From Thermogymnomonas acidicola JCM 13583 (GTDB lineage: Archaea; Thermoplasmatota; Thermoplasmata; Thermoplasmatales; Thermoplasmataceae), in the NCBI RefSeq assembly GCF_001316105.1, contig NZ_BBCP01000009.1:28093-92092 (forward strand): a stretch of 64,000 nucleotides of DNA, given 5' to 3'. How positions within the stretch are numbered: position 1 is the first letter of the stretch; each line of letters starts with the position of its first letter. The notes beneath the pieces were generated by a model. The model was not told the origin of the DNA, ran no database searches, and saw nothing but the letters and a program-made list of their open reading frames with translations. The translations under genes and the position numbers were made by a program. Shown piece after piece: positions 50,979 through 60,127 of this stretch.

Positions 50979-51378
50979 CCCCGGAAAGGTGCCTCAGGCC
51001 GTCGATGAACTTTTCCCTGTCCTCTTCCGAACCCCCCCTCTTGACCGGCATTGATAGCAGGATCTTCCCACCCCCCCTCTTCCCTATTTTTCTGGTCAAC
51101 CTCTCAACATACCCGGAGATGTTTCCGGATGTGTAGGTGACAGCCAGGGCGATCCTCCTGCCACCCAGATCGGCGCTGGAGAGGAACCCGTTGACTACCG
51201 GGCAGTTGTACACCCACTTTGGAAAGACAAAGACCAGGTCCTCCGAGCCCAGGTCGACCTGCTTAACCCTTACAGAGGAGCCAGGTATGGATGCCAGGAA
51301 CTGCCATGTCCTGAACCCGTGGTTCCTGACAGGCTCGAGCTGCACCGATGGTACCCCCCCACCGAGGGACGTGGACAC
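50971..51378 (-). CDS. Flavodoxin-like protein
   Basis: 135 residues, intact frame. RVKQVDLGSEDLVFVFPKWV and YNCPVVNGFLSSADLGGRRI followed by ALAVTYTSGNISGYVERLTR resemble the second half of a flavodoxin fold (strand, loop near the flavin ring, strand). The first phosphate-binding loop is not obvious, so FMN binding is uncertain. It is coupled to the MocA-like gene and might be an electron-transfer or assembly partner of the Mo enzyme. Confidence 0.55.
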   Translation of the reverse strand: MSTSLGGGVPSVQLEPVRNHGFRTWQFLASIPGSSVRVKQVDLGSEDLVFVFPKWVYNCPVVNGFLSSADLGGRRIALAVTYTSGNISGYVERLTRKIGKRGGGKILLSMPVKRGGSEEDREKFIDGLRHLSGGD

Positions 51379-51481
51379 TTCATTTATAAAGGCCTGTCCC
51401 GATCGGCCCTGGCCAAAGTGGACGATCCTCCAGCATAGGGGGGTAATGGTAAATGTGTTAAAAAATGGATACGCCGGGCGT

Positions 51482-52159
51482 TTATGATACTATGAAGCCG
51501 CCGGTCATCCAGCCGGGGGGGGTGTCCATGGCACCGGACCAGCCGCTGGGCCCAGAGCCGCAGGCCGCCTCACAGTGCCACTGGTAAACACCTGGCGACA
51601 TTGCAGGTATCACAGCATGCACCACAGAGGTGGGCGGCACGGGGGGGATATTCACTATTGGAGTGCTCTGGCTGAAGAGAGTGAAGGTGTGCGCTATGTC
51701 ATTCTGGTTCACCGCACTGACATTCTGAGCACCTGACAGGATCTCCAGGCCGCCGGATGCCTGCGTCATGTTGACCATGGTGTTGTTCACTATCTGCTCC
51801 ATGTTACCCACGGTGCCGAAGACCCTAGACATGGAGGCGGGCACAGGGGGGGCCGTGCCGTTATCGTAGCATATTATGGTGATGCTTATCTCCACTCCAG
51901 ATGGAACAGTTATCGTGGTTGATGGCACCAGGCTACCGTTTTCGAGCACGAAGAATGCAGGCTGGTCACCAACGGTCGAGTTGAAGTAGTTGTTCGTGGT
52001 GATCACGAGAGTGAGCTGGTAGGGCCCATTCTGGACAGCCGAGGCCTGAGGCTGTGAAGGTGATGAGTTGTATGTCATGACCCAGGCCACACCGATCGCC
52101 CCCCCAGCGACGATCAGGGCGGCGACGCCTATTATGAAGAGTGAGTTTGCCTTGTCCAT
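51482..52159 (-). CDS. Membrane-anchored cupredoxin-like protein
   Basis: Exported electron-transfer-type protein. Start MDKANSLFIIGVAALIVAGG, a single N-terminal membrane anchor, then a Ser/Thr/Asn-rich extracellular part with many N-x-S/T sites (NNTMVNMTQ). The copper-site region: NQNDIAHTFTLFSQ supplies a first His, and PGVYQWHCEAACGSGPSGWS then AMDTPPGWMTGGFIV supplies Cys, possible His and Met. This is neither a classic CuA (C-x3-C-x3-H) nor plain plastocyanin. About 225 residues, one frame. Could pass electrons from the Mo enzyme to the respiratory chain. Confidence 0.72.
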   Translation of the reverse strand: MDKANSLFIIGVAALIVAGGAIGVAWVMTYNSSPSQPQASAVQNGPYQLTLVITTNNYFNSTVGDQPAFFVLENGSLVPSTTITVPSGVEISITIICYDNGTAPPVPASMSRVFGTVGNMEQIVNNTMVNMTQASGGLEILSGAQNVSAVNQNDIAHTFTLFSQSTPIVNIPPVPPTSVVHAVIPAMSPGVYQWHCEAACGSGPSGWSGAMDTPPGWMTGGFIVS

Positions 52160-52227
52160 TTTCCTCACCATTTGCAGTAGGGGAAATGTTGAGATAAGTG
52201 GATAGCCTTAGATGTTAGCTTGATCCC

Positions 52228-52722
52228 ATGCTGAAGTCTGGCTCCAGGGTGATAGGTATAGATGACGCACCCTTCAGGAGAGGGGGGGTGGACAGGAAAA
52301 CACATATCGTTGGGGGGGTCATGTCAAGGCTCTCCGGGTATGTAGAGAAGGTATTCGTTGGCGAGGTCACGGTGGATGGCGACGATTCCACAGAGAGGAT
52401 CTCGGACATAGTTTCCTCCGCAGGCAACGTGCTGGCCGTGCTCACGGACGGGGGGGTAACCTTCGGTGGCCTGAACGTGTGCGATATAAGGAAGGTGGCG
52501 GAGGCCACTGGTGTGCCAGTGATCAGCTTCGTGGACCACATGCCAGATGTTGAGAGGATGGCAGAGGCGATTCAGAAACACACGGTAAGGCCTGAGGGCA
52601 AGATAGGGATCCTGAGGGCACTCACGACCCATAGGGTGGAGGTGGATGGCCACGCGGCCTTTTTGAACATAGAAGGCACAGACCTTGATACTGCGAGAGA
52701 GATAATCAGGCGTCGACCATAA
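52228..52722 (+). CDS. DUF99 family protein (endonuclease V-like fold)
   Basis: 164 residues, one frame. RVIGIDDAPFRRGGVDRKTH is the DUF99 signature with its paired Asp residues. VFVGEVTVDGDDSTERISDI, then LTDGGVTFGGLNVCDIRKVA and VPVISFVDHMPDVERMAEAI follow, as in archaeal DUF99. Members share a fold with endonuclease V, but no activity is established to my knowledge. RRGGVD, VGGVM and TDGGVT each contain a Gly from a 7-base run. Confidence 0.87.
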   Translation: MLKSGSRVIGIDDAPFRRGGVDRKTHIVGGVMSRLSGYVEKVFVGEVTVDGDDSTERISDIVSSAGNVLAVLTDGGVTFGGLNVCDIRKVAEATGVPVISFVDHMPDVERMAEAIQKHTVRPEGKIGILRALTTHRVEVDGHAAFLNIEGTDLDTAREIIRRRP

Positions 52723-52812
52723 GGGGGGGCCACACGCCGGAGCCCCTAAGGCTCGCACACCTCATCGCGGGTGCTCTAAAAAATGGTGTCAGTAGGGGGG
52801 GGAGGCCCTAGC

Positions 52813-53179
52813 TCACTCCCTGAACATGAAGAACTCCAGCTGGTCAACGGCCTTGCCCTTCACCTGGTCAAGCTTCTGGAGCACCTCGTCGAGGGTGTCC
52901 TCCTCCACAGGTATGTACTTCATCCTGCCCTGCGACATGTGGTATGAACCGGGGGGGCAGAGCGTGCCCTCCTTGACTATTATGGCGTCAGGCTTGAGTG
53001 TCAGTATGCCCCTCATCGCTATCTCCTTACCCCCCCCGTGGGGGCATCCCGTAGCCGGGGGGGTTCTCGTACTCCTTTATCTCATTCTTCTCCTCGTCTA
53101 TCTCGACTATGGTGTCCCCCCCGTAATCCAGAGGGGGGGTGAGCATCCTGTCTTCGTCCACAACTGCAACTATCTTCAT
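52813..53179 (-). CDS. NifX/NifB-cofactor-like small protein (tentative)
   Basis: Joined frames: MKIVAVVDEDRMLTP from ATG 53179, then DTIVEIDEEKNEIKEYENP, then the intact frame MRGILTLKPDAIIVKEGTLC, PGSYHMSQGRMKYIPVEEDT and VDQLEFFMFRE. About 120 residues after removing inflated runs at 53028-53060 and 53118-53141. The opening beta strand plus acidic middle resembles dinitrogenase-cofactor-type (NifX) domains, but the usual C-terminal glycine motif is unclear. Function not known. Confidence 0.55.
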
Positions 53180-53372
53180 AGCTGCACCATGCGTATCTGG
53201 GATTTAACCTTGATGTGTCCCCCCCTCAAGGTACATGGTGCCCTGCAACGTGTGACCGCAGCCTGCGGAGATTCCGGATCCCGGCAGGTCTCCCATTTAT
53301 ATCCCCCAGCTGCACCATTTCCAGTTTGTTAACCGAGATTAAAAATTTATTAAATGCTACGATACACTTCAT

Positions 53373-54406
53373 ATGCCCGCCTCTGAACAGAAGATAATCA
53401 ACAGGAAGATGCAGGGTGATTTTGTAACCAACCTGATCAGGCAGGTCAAGTTCAAGAGGAGCGACTTCAGGACAATAGGGTCCTTTGGCGGGTTCACATC
53501 ACTCATCGACCTGGGGGGAACCTGGCCCTGGCGTTCAACAACGACGGCGTAGGCACCAAGACAATAATAGCGGAGAGGGCAAACCGGTGGGAGCCTATAG
53601 CCATCGACTGCGTTGCCATGAACGTCAACGACACCATAACTGTTGGTGCAGACCCGATTGCCATGGTGGACTACATAGCGCTCAAGGAGATGGACAACGA
53701 GGTGGCACGGCAGCTGGGCACAGGCTTCAACGTTGGCACGCAGATGGCCAACGTCACCCTGGTGGGCGGTGAGACGGCAATAGTGCCAGACCTGGTGAAC
53801 CACGTGGACGTGTCAGGGGGGGCAGTGGTAGGCATTGTGCAGAAGTCGCAGATAGTAACGGGGGGGGAGAACATACAGGATGGCGACCTGATCTTTGGTC
53901 TCCAGAGCAGCGGCCTGCATTCCAACGGCTTCACCACTGTGAGGGACATAATAGACAAGAACGAGATTGACCTGTTTTCCCAGTTCCCCGGGGGGGAGAG
54001 CAAGAAGACCGTGGACGTCCTGCTTGAGCCAACCAGGATCTACGTCAGGGAAGTCCTGGACATAATGAACATCGTCAACATAAAGGGGGGGATGGCCAAC
54101 ATAACCGGGGGGGGCGGAATAAAGAACATAGTGAGAATGAAGGACATGAAGTATGTCATAGAGGACCCAATAGAGCCACAAAACGTCTTCAAGAAACTTA
54201 TGGAGATGGGAAACCTGAGCTACGAGCAGATGTACGAGATATTCAACATGGGCATAGGTTTCGTCATAGTCATAGACCCGGAGAGCAGGATCGACTTCAT
54301 AAACGCCATGAGGAACAAGGTCCAGTTCAAGGAGATAGGGCACGTGGAGAACGGCAGCGGCATAGAGATACCGAAGTACGGTGTCAAGCTGTCGGGCTAC
54401 TACTGA
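53373..54406 (+). CDS. purM: Phosphoribosylformylglycinamidine cyclo-ligase (AIR synthase)
   Basis: Purine pathway step that forms AIR with ATP. ATG 53373 (MPASEQKIINRKMQGDFVTN). A break at about 53513-53519 leads to NNDGVGTKTIIAERANRWEP with the conserved D-G-V-G-T-K. DCVAMNVNDTITVGADPIAM, VGGETAIVPDLVNHVDVSGG and SSGLHSNGFTTVRDIIDKNE follow, and GMANITGGGGIKNIVRMKDM is the C-terminal nucleotide region. About 343 residues. Purine synthesis would also use formyl-THF from the fhs enzyme. Confidence 0.94.
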
Positions 54407-54597
54407 CCCCCAGAGAATACCTCCATAACGACCACACTATCCCCGTCGTCTATAACCCTGTCGGACGTAGCTGGAAATCCGTTGACAAGGACTATGTGGG
54501 CCTCCCTGCTAAGGCCCAGCCTATCGAACATTGAGTCCACGGTCATCTGACCGTGCTTCTCGATCACAGACCTCCTCCGGCCCACCACCGTTATCAT
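54400..54597 (-). CDS. Ubiquitin-like sulfur-carrier protein (ThiS/MoaD/SAMP-like)
   Basis: 65 residues from MITVVGRRRSVIEKHGQMTV. DSMFDRLGLSREAHIVLVNG and FPATSDRVIDDGDSVVVMEV follow, ending FSGGQ. The beta-grasp pattern and late Gly-Gly fit ThiS/MoaD/SAMP carriers, which are activated as C-terminal thiocarboxylates. Here one Gln follows the Gly-Gly, so either the tail is trimmed or the final codon reflects an error in the GGGGG at the end. It starts 4 bases after the tRNA-Gln gene on the same strand and overlaps the purM stop. Confidence 0.72.
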   Translation of the reverse strand: MITVVGRRRSVIEKHGQMTVDSMFDRLGLSREAHIVLVNGFPATSDRVIDDGDSVVVMEVFSGGQ

Positions 54598-54601
54598 GGA
54601 C

Positions 54602-54674
54602 AGCCCCCCCGGCAGATTCGAACTGCGTCGTCGGATCCAAAGTCCGAAATGCTTGTCCACTACACCACGGGGGC
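54602..54674 (-). tRNA. tRNA-Gln (TTG anticodon)
   Basis: 73 bases, no intron. Acceptor 5' strand GCCCCCG, D arm TGGTGTAGTGGACAAGCA, anticodon stem-loop TCGGA-CTTTGGA-TCCGA with TTG, T loop GCAG-TTCGAAT-CTGC. The 3' acceptor strand reads G7C where five G would pair best, so the homopolymer inflation reaches tRNA. It lies 4 bases upstream of the ubiquitin-like gene. Confidence 0.9.
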
Positions 54675-54693
54675 TTGCTACTGGGAAATGCGA

Positions 54694-54710
54694 GTTAAAA
54701 TAAATATTAT
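54694..54710 (-). promoter_or_regulatory. TATA-like promoter of tRNA-Gln
   Basis: On the minus strand AATATTTATTTTAACTC, about 20-36 bases before the tRNA 5' end, with no other promoter-like site nearby. It would also drive the ubiquitin-like gene if the two are co-transcribed. Confidence 0.5.
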
Positions 54711-54727
54711 ACGTGGTGTAGTCTGCC

Positions 54728-55162
54728 TTATGGCGTTATCTTTATTGCCCTTGTCGGACAGACACTCTCGCAGGCCATGCAGAAGATGCACTCGCTCTCC
54801 CTAACAGGGTCACACTTGTCTGTCCTGTACTTGTCCCAGAGCTCCTTGTCGTTGGCTATGTTCTTGTCGTTGCCGGTACCCATCTGCCCCCCCGGGTTCA
54901 GGAACCACTCGTACAGGGTTACCGGGCACACGTCCATGCATGCGCCGTCCGCGATGCATGCCTCCCAGTCAATCGCGACCTTTGTGCCGTGTATTCCGTT
55001 CTTTGTGGGATAGGGCTTGCCATCAGCATCGTACCTCTGTATGCCCTCTGCCCTGACCTCGTGATCGTGGTGCTTTCCGGTGACAGGGTAGTGCTCGGTG
55101 TCCTCAAGGAAGTTCTCATCGATGGGCTTCGGTTTGTAGTCTAGAGTCTCAAGCTTTACCAA
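54728..55162 (-). CDS. zfx: Zinc-containing ferredoxin
   Basis: Low-potential electron carrier of thermoacidophilic archaea, acceptor for 2-oxoacid oxidoreductases. The N-terminal zinc domain has HYPVTGKHHDHEVRAEG and YPTKNGIHGTKVAIDW. Cluster I is CIADGACMDVCP and cluster II CIFCMACESVCPTRAIKITP. 144 residues, nearly the length of the Thermoplasma and Sulfolobus proteins, and the local sequence (KCDPVRESECIFCMACESVC) is very close to theirs. The start is TTG 55162; no ATG fits. LNPGGQMG carries a likely extra Gly. Confidence 0.95.
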   Translation of the reverse strand: MVKLETLDYKPKPIDENFLEDTEHYPVTGKHHDHEVRAEGIQRYDADGKPYPTKNGIHGTKVAIDWEACIADGACMDVCPVTLYEWFLNPGGQMGTGNDKNIANDKELWDKYRTDKCDPVRESECIFCMACESVCPTRAIKITP

Positions 55163-55192
55163 ATGACCACCGCTCCCGATATCACCTGAAAC

Positions 55193-55205
55193 TTATTTAA
55201 ATTAT
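55193..55205 (-). promoter_or_regulatory. TATA box of zfx
   Basis: Minus strand TAATTTAAATAAG, about 31 bases before the TTG start, in an otherwise GC-rich region. Gives a leaderless or nearly leaderless message. Confidence 0.55.
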
Positions 55206-55284
55206 ATGTTGTACTCATTCCAGAATGGAGTTGAGGTTCCGGCGTGGATAATTTTCTGGATCCCGTTCCAGATGGTGCACCGTG

Positions 55285-58200
55285 CTAGAGTACATCGCAC
55301 TTGCCGGTGGGGGCAGGCGGGGGTCAAAGGTAGCGTCCACCTCCACGTACTTCTCCGGGACCTCCACGATGAACTCTGCCTTTGGCTTCTGTTCCCTGCC
55401 AGCGTATAGAACCTGCTCACTCTTGCTGCGGTCCCTGTAAACAGTTATACCCTTGCAGTTAAGCTGCCTGGCCAGCCTGTATGCCTCCTCCACGTCCTCC
55501 ACAGTGGCGTCACTTGGCAGGTTTATGGTCTTCGAAACCGCTGCGTCCACGTACTTCTGGAACGTGGCCTGCATGGTGACGTGCCACTCAGGCCTTATCT
55601 CGAGAGCGGTCCTGAAGACCCTCTTGAGGTCCTCAGGCACGCTTGTCCCCCCCACCAGTGTGCCCGTGGATGCTATCCTGTTCACCAGCTGCTCTGAATA
55701 GAGGCCCCCCCTTTCGCGGAGTTTCCTCTCTAGGACCCAGTTGACTTCCATGAGCTCCTTCCCGTCCAGCACGTGCCTTATGAAGGCCAGGGCATAGAAC
55801 GGCTCAATCGATGAGGAGCACCCGGCTATGATCGATATAGTACCCGTGGGGGGGCTATGCTGGTTGTGGCCGAGTTCCTCATCTTCCTGCCCATCGCGTG
55901 CCATAGCGAGCCTTCCCAGGCCGGGAATGTCCCCCCCTCTCCTCCGCAAGCCTCTCGGACTCCGAGTGGGAGGTCTCCTGTATGAACGACATCACCTGTT
56001 CAGCCACGCTCAGCGCCTCGTTGGAATCGTACGGAATGTCCATGAGCGCCAGGGCGTCTGCGAACCCCCCCATGACGCCAAGGCCTATCCTCCTTGTCTT
56101 TCTTGTTACCTCCTCTATCTCCTTTACAGGGTACCTGTTCGCGTCTATCACGTCGTCCAGGAAGCGCACCGCAAGGCGCACAGTCTTCTCCAAGGCATCG
56201 AAGTCGATCTTCCCATCCACAACGAACTTCGACAGGTTTATGGAGCCGAGGTTGCAGGATTCGTAATCCAGCAGTGGCTGCTCACCGCAGTTGTGCACCA
56301 CAAGGCCGTTTGCAATGAAGGAGTGGGTAACTGGCTCTGTAATGTCGAAGACCTCCTCCTCCCCCCCTCGAACTCCAGGCCTGCAAAAGTGTAACTCACT
56401 CCACCTTCCCCCCCCTGCCGCCTTACATTGAGCTTATCGCCATATAGACTGGCCTGGAATCCGTTGTTTATCAGGAGTACATGGAGGGCGTTGATCGCCT
56501 CTTCATCCATGTCACTTACGTCTACCGACAACTGCTCCCCCCCATTGTCCCCCCCCTCTGCAAACATTGAAGATATGAAACCTTCCTGTGCCTCCCTGCT
56601 CATCTGCAGGAGTTCTTCAATCAGGGAGACATGGACAAGGGCCTGCGCCCCCCCACCATCTAACCCCCCCTCATGCTCCTGTATATCCTGGCGCCGTCCT
56701 CCCTTGTGCCCTGGGACCCGAAAGAGCCCGCACCGGAATAGATCCTGATCCTTTCGCCCCCCCTCCTCAGCTCACCAGCCGTTACCCAGCCCCCTATCGT
56801 CGCTGTAGACCCTGTGGTCCAGTGTCAGCCTAATATAGAGGCCCTCCTCGGTTATGAGCCTGTAGGTGTTCTTCACTCCGGTTGTGAATACCCTGGAGGC
56901 CTGCCTCTGCTGGCCCTTCCTGAACCTGCTGTCTATCGATACTTTGATCCTCCCGCCTTTCCTCGCCAGGTCTCTGGCCCTCATGATGCCGCTGGAGGTG
57001 AATATGAAAGTGTCACCAGCCACGCATGGGTTCGTTGCTTCTATGCTCCCCCCCAGGTTGGGGGGGACGGTGTTGTGCCTGTTTATCTCGTCTATGAAGA
57101 TAAGCCCAGGGTCACCACTGGCCCATGCGCTCCTCACTATGGCGTCCCAGAGCGTCTGTGCCCTGAGGTGGCCAGTGGCCTGCCCGGTCCTGGGGTTTAC
57201 CAGGTCTATGTATCCATCGTTACTGAGCGCCTCGAAGAACTTCTCATCAACCGCAACCGATATGTTGAAGTTCCTGAGCACCGTGTTTGCCGGGTCCTTG
57301 CTCGTGACGAACTCCATTATGTCGGGGTGGTCATACCTCAGCACCCCCCCCATGTTCGCCCCCCCACGCCTCTTGCCGCCCTGCTTTATCACGTCCGTTG
57401 TGACATCGAATACCTTCATGAAAGATACGGGGGGGCCAGAGGCCACCCCCCCATCGTCGAGCCCACCACGTCGTTCTTTGGCCTGAGCTGGAGAATGAAA
57501 AGCCTGTACCACCACCAGACTTGTGTATCCTTGCGGTGTTCTTTAAGGTCTCAAAGATCTCGTCTATGCTGTCACCCACAGGGAGTACAAAGCAGGCCGA
57601 GAGCTGGCCCAGCTCTGTTCCCGCATTCATCAGCGTGGGCGAGTTGGGGAGGAAGCGGAGCTCTGTCATCTCCCTGTAGAACTGCTCTATGTAAGTCCAT
57701 GCCATGGAAGGCCTCTCCACGAACTCCCTGAAGGATTCCCAGTCACACTTCAGCCCCCCCTTCTCGCTGCAGACCTTCTCAAATATCCTCTTCAGTTCAC
57801 TGATCTGTGTGGGAGAGAGCTGGTAAAACTTGCCCTCCCTGGTATTCCCCCCCCTCTCAGGAACTCGTATACAAGCTCCACCATGCCAACGTTCAGGGCC
57901 ACGCGCCAGAACATCTGCCTGGGGGGTCTCAACAACGTTACCATTCCTGTCCTTCAGGAGGTACCTGGCCCTTAGGACTTCAACTGCATTGAGCGTGAGC
58001 TTCATGTCATCGTTCACGCCAAGGTTCCTCTTCGTCTCCCTTACGAGCCTCCTCTGCTCCCTGTAGAGTATATACGCCCTCGCGACCTGGGCGAACCTGA
58101 CACCGTCACGCTCGTACTCCATTAGGACTTCTTCGACCCTGTCCTGGATCGTCTCAACATCTACCTTATCGGATTGCAGGAGGCCAAGCACACGCCTTGT

Positions 58201-58347
58201 GACCTCCTCTGCATCAGACATGCTCCCCCCCAGCCTAGACGACAGCATGGCCCGGTAGACCGCATTCTTTATTCTCTCCCTATCGAACGGGACTTCGCTT
58301 CCGTCCCTCTTCACAACCCATCTGGTTCTGGCATAGGAGAACATCAC
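55285..58347 (-). CDS. nrdJ: Ribonucleotide reductase, class II (adenosylcobalamin-dependent), intein-split
   Basis: Makes deoxyribonucleotides. The N-terminal ATP cone is [20 protein letters not shown]. The substrate domain has [20 protein letters not shown] with a conserved Cys next to [22 protein letters not shown], then [20 protein letters not shown] and [20 protein letters not shown] follow. At ATNP/C the chain is interrupted by an intein; the C-extein resumes [40 protein letters not shown] and the tail after ATFDP follow. The likely natural end CPTGKCDVL (TAG 55285-55287) needs C4 instead of C5; the raw frame runs to 55215. Several breaks sit at G/C runs. The mature protein would be about 770 residues. 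Confidence 0.93.
56290..57026 (-). mobile_element. Intein in nrdJ, probably with a decayed homing-endonuclease region
   Basis: About 245 residues. Splice block A begins at Cys1: [20 protein letters not shown]. Block B is [13 protein letters not shown] followed by WVTAGEL in the other frame. The C-terminal blocks read [18 protein letters not shown], so the last residues are His-Asn and the +1 residue is Cys. Between them lies about 100 residues including [18 protein letters not shown] and [20 protein letters not shown], reminiscent of the second half of a LAGLIDADG endonuclease but without an intact motif. It inserts directly before the radical cysteine of NPC-GE. Frame breaks near 56760 and 56360 are at C/G runs. 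Confidence 0.92.
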
Positions 58348-58428
58348 ACCCTTTGTGCATAATACAGCAGCCTAACATATAAGGTTTGACAGTTATCCCG
58401 ATACGAATTTCGCATTACAGGGCAGGCC

Positions 58429-59753
58429 TCACGGCCAGATCTGCCTTGACAGGTACTTCCGGAATATCTCCATCCCTGAATCAGGTTCTGCCGTGATGAT
58501 TATCTCCAAGCTGTCGCGGAGCCTGTTGAGGTGTGCGCCTATGTTGTACTGCCTCAGGCCGTTCCTAACAACCTCCTCAAGGCCCACCTCGCTCCTCTCT
58601 ACGTCCACATAGAGCCTGTTACCCCCCCTGATGTAAGGCCCCCCCCGGAGCCTCCTCCTGCCCTTCCACTTTGCGTAGAAGTCCATGGCATTCTTGCTGT
58701 CGACGGGTGGGCCCTCGTGCACCTTAATCCTGGGAAGTGTGCCCCCCCTCTCACACTCGACCAGGATCTGCACACGCTCATTCACGAGAACTTCCGAATC
58801 TATGGGCAGGAAGCCTTCCCTGGAGAGGAGGCCCATAAGGATGTTCCTTAGGCGCACGGCCTGAGGGTATATAACATCGTCTATCTCATCTGGCCTCGGC
58901 AGCGTGAAGAGTGCAAATGTGGAGTCCCTGCTCCCTCCGAAAATTTCACCCTCCGGTTGCACCATGCTGAAGAACTTCTCTGATGGGGGGGATGAGAGGA
59001 ATATCTTCGAAAGCATCTTCATTTTCGAGAGGGACTCAAGGCTGATAGCTGCCCCCCCAGCGTTCCTACCCGGGTCCGTCGGGTCTATTATTACCGCCGG
59101 GGGGCATCGAATTGGGAGAGGAGTTCCCTGTCTTCAGGGATTGTGAGCGGCCCTGTGAGGGTGGAGAAGTACCTTATGGTCTCCATGAAGGTGCCGAAGT
59201 TCAGGACCAGCAGCTCACAGACATAGCCCGAGAAGCCAGAGACCTTGACCTCAGATCCGTAGACACCGGCAGTCTTCATGAACGCCTTCAGGAGCCTCAC
59301 CTCGTCCCTCTGGACATCAGTGATATGGTCCTTCACGTACTCCGTGTGCAGCGGCGTCCTGTCAACCGAACTTATGATGCTTGTGCCGGGGGGTATCTGG
59401 TAGCAGGGCACTATGTCCACCTTCCTTCCAAGGTACCTGCCGGAAACGTACGGGTGCTCCGCGTACTTCTCCTGCCCTTCCGGGAGCACCTCATGGCCAA
59501 CCCTCAGCCCCCCCATGCTCTCCATCTCCCACTCCCTGTACTCCCTGGAGAAGACTATGAAGATGTCTATGTCAGCATCCTTCAGGTGCGTCCCCCCCTT
59601 TGATACGGAGCCCACCAACCTGGGCTCCGCCTTTATGCCGTCCCTCTTCAGTATATCCGATATCCTGGACGTCAGTTCCCTAACGACCCTGTCTATGGTG
59701 GCCTGCTCTTCCCTGTCAGGCCTTATGGACGCGAGGACAAGATCAAGGTTCAT
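58429..59753 (-). CDS. cca: CCA-adding enzyme (tRNA nucleotidyltransferase, archaeal class I)
   Basis: Builds or repairs the tRNA 3' CCA, which the two tRNA genes here do not encode. MNLDLVLASIRPDREEQATI begins at ATG 59753, right after the NAC stop. The catalytic motif is LVGSVSKGGTHLKDADIDIF, where SKGT is expected; C7 at 59592-59598 adds the Gly. VKDHITDVQRDEVRLLKAFM and KVSGFSGYVCELLVLNFGTF follow. A break near 59095-59105 leads to SRDSTFALFTLPRPDEIDDV and the RNA-binding tail ending SRQIWP. About 440 residues, standard. Confidence 0.93.
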
Positions 59754-59754
59754 G

Positions 59755-60093
59755 TTAACTGCCCGTGAGGTTAACAATGGCCTGTGCCGGTTCTCCGTCT
59801 GCGGCTTTCAGGGCCTCTATGGCCTTCTCCCTTGTGACATGTGCCTGCTCCATCACAAGCTTTATGTCATCTTCACTGAAAGGTGCCGCCTGCTCGGTCG
59901 CTTTTGAAGCAGCAGTATCCTTCTTTACCTCCTTGATGGTGCCCGATACCTGGAATGTCTTCTGCCCCCCCTGTGCCTCTATCATTATGACCTGTGCGTC
60001 CGAGATGACATAGTCCTTTTCCTTTCCCCCCCTGAAAATGACCTCCTTGACATCAGTCATTTCTGTGGACTTTATGCCCATCTGGGCCATCAT
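59755..60093 (-). CDS. nac: Nascent polypeptide-associated complex protein (archaeal NAC)
   Basis: Ribosome-associated chaperone. MMAQMGIKSTEMTDVKEVIF, then KEKDYVISDAQVIMIEAQGG form the NAC beta-barrel. After a Lys/Ala linker, EDDIKLVMEQAHVTREKAIE and ALKAADGEPAQAIVNLTGS form the UBA domain. 113 residues from ATG 60093. The frame extends 21 codons further up, but this start gives the family length. FRGGKE and AQGGQK carry likely extra Gly. Overlaps the CCA gene's start region. Confidence 0.93.
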   Translation of the reverse strand: MMAQMGIKSTEMTDVKEVIFRGGKEKDYVISDAQVIMIEAQGGQKTFQVSGTIKEVKKDTAASKATEQAAPFSEDDIKLVMEQAHVTREKAIEALKAADGEPAQAIVNLTGS

Positions 60094-60127
60094 CTCTTGA
60101 TCTCCCTTGAGTTCATTCGGCCAGGTA

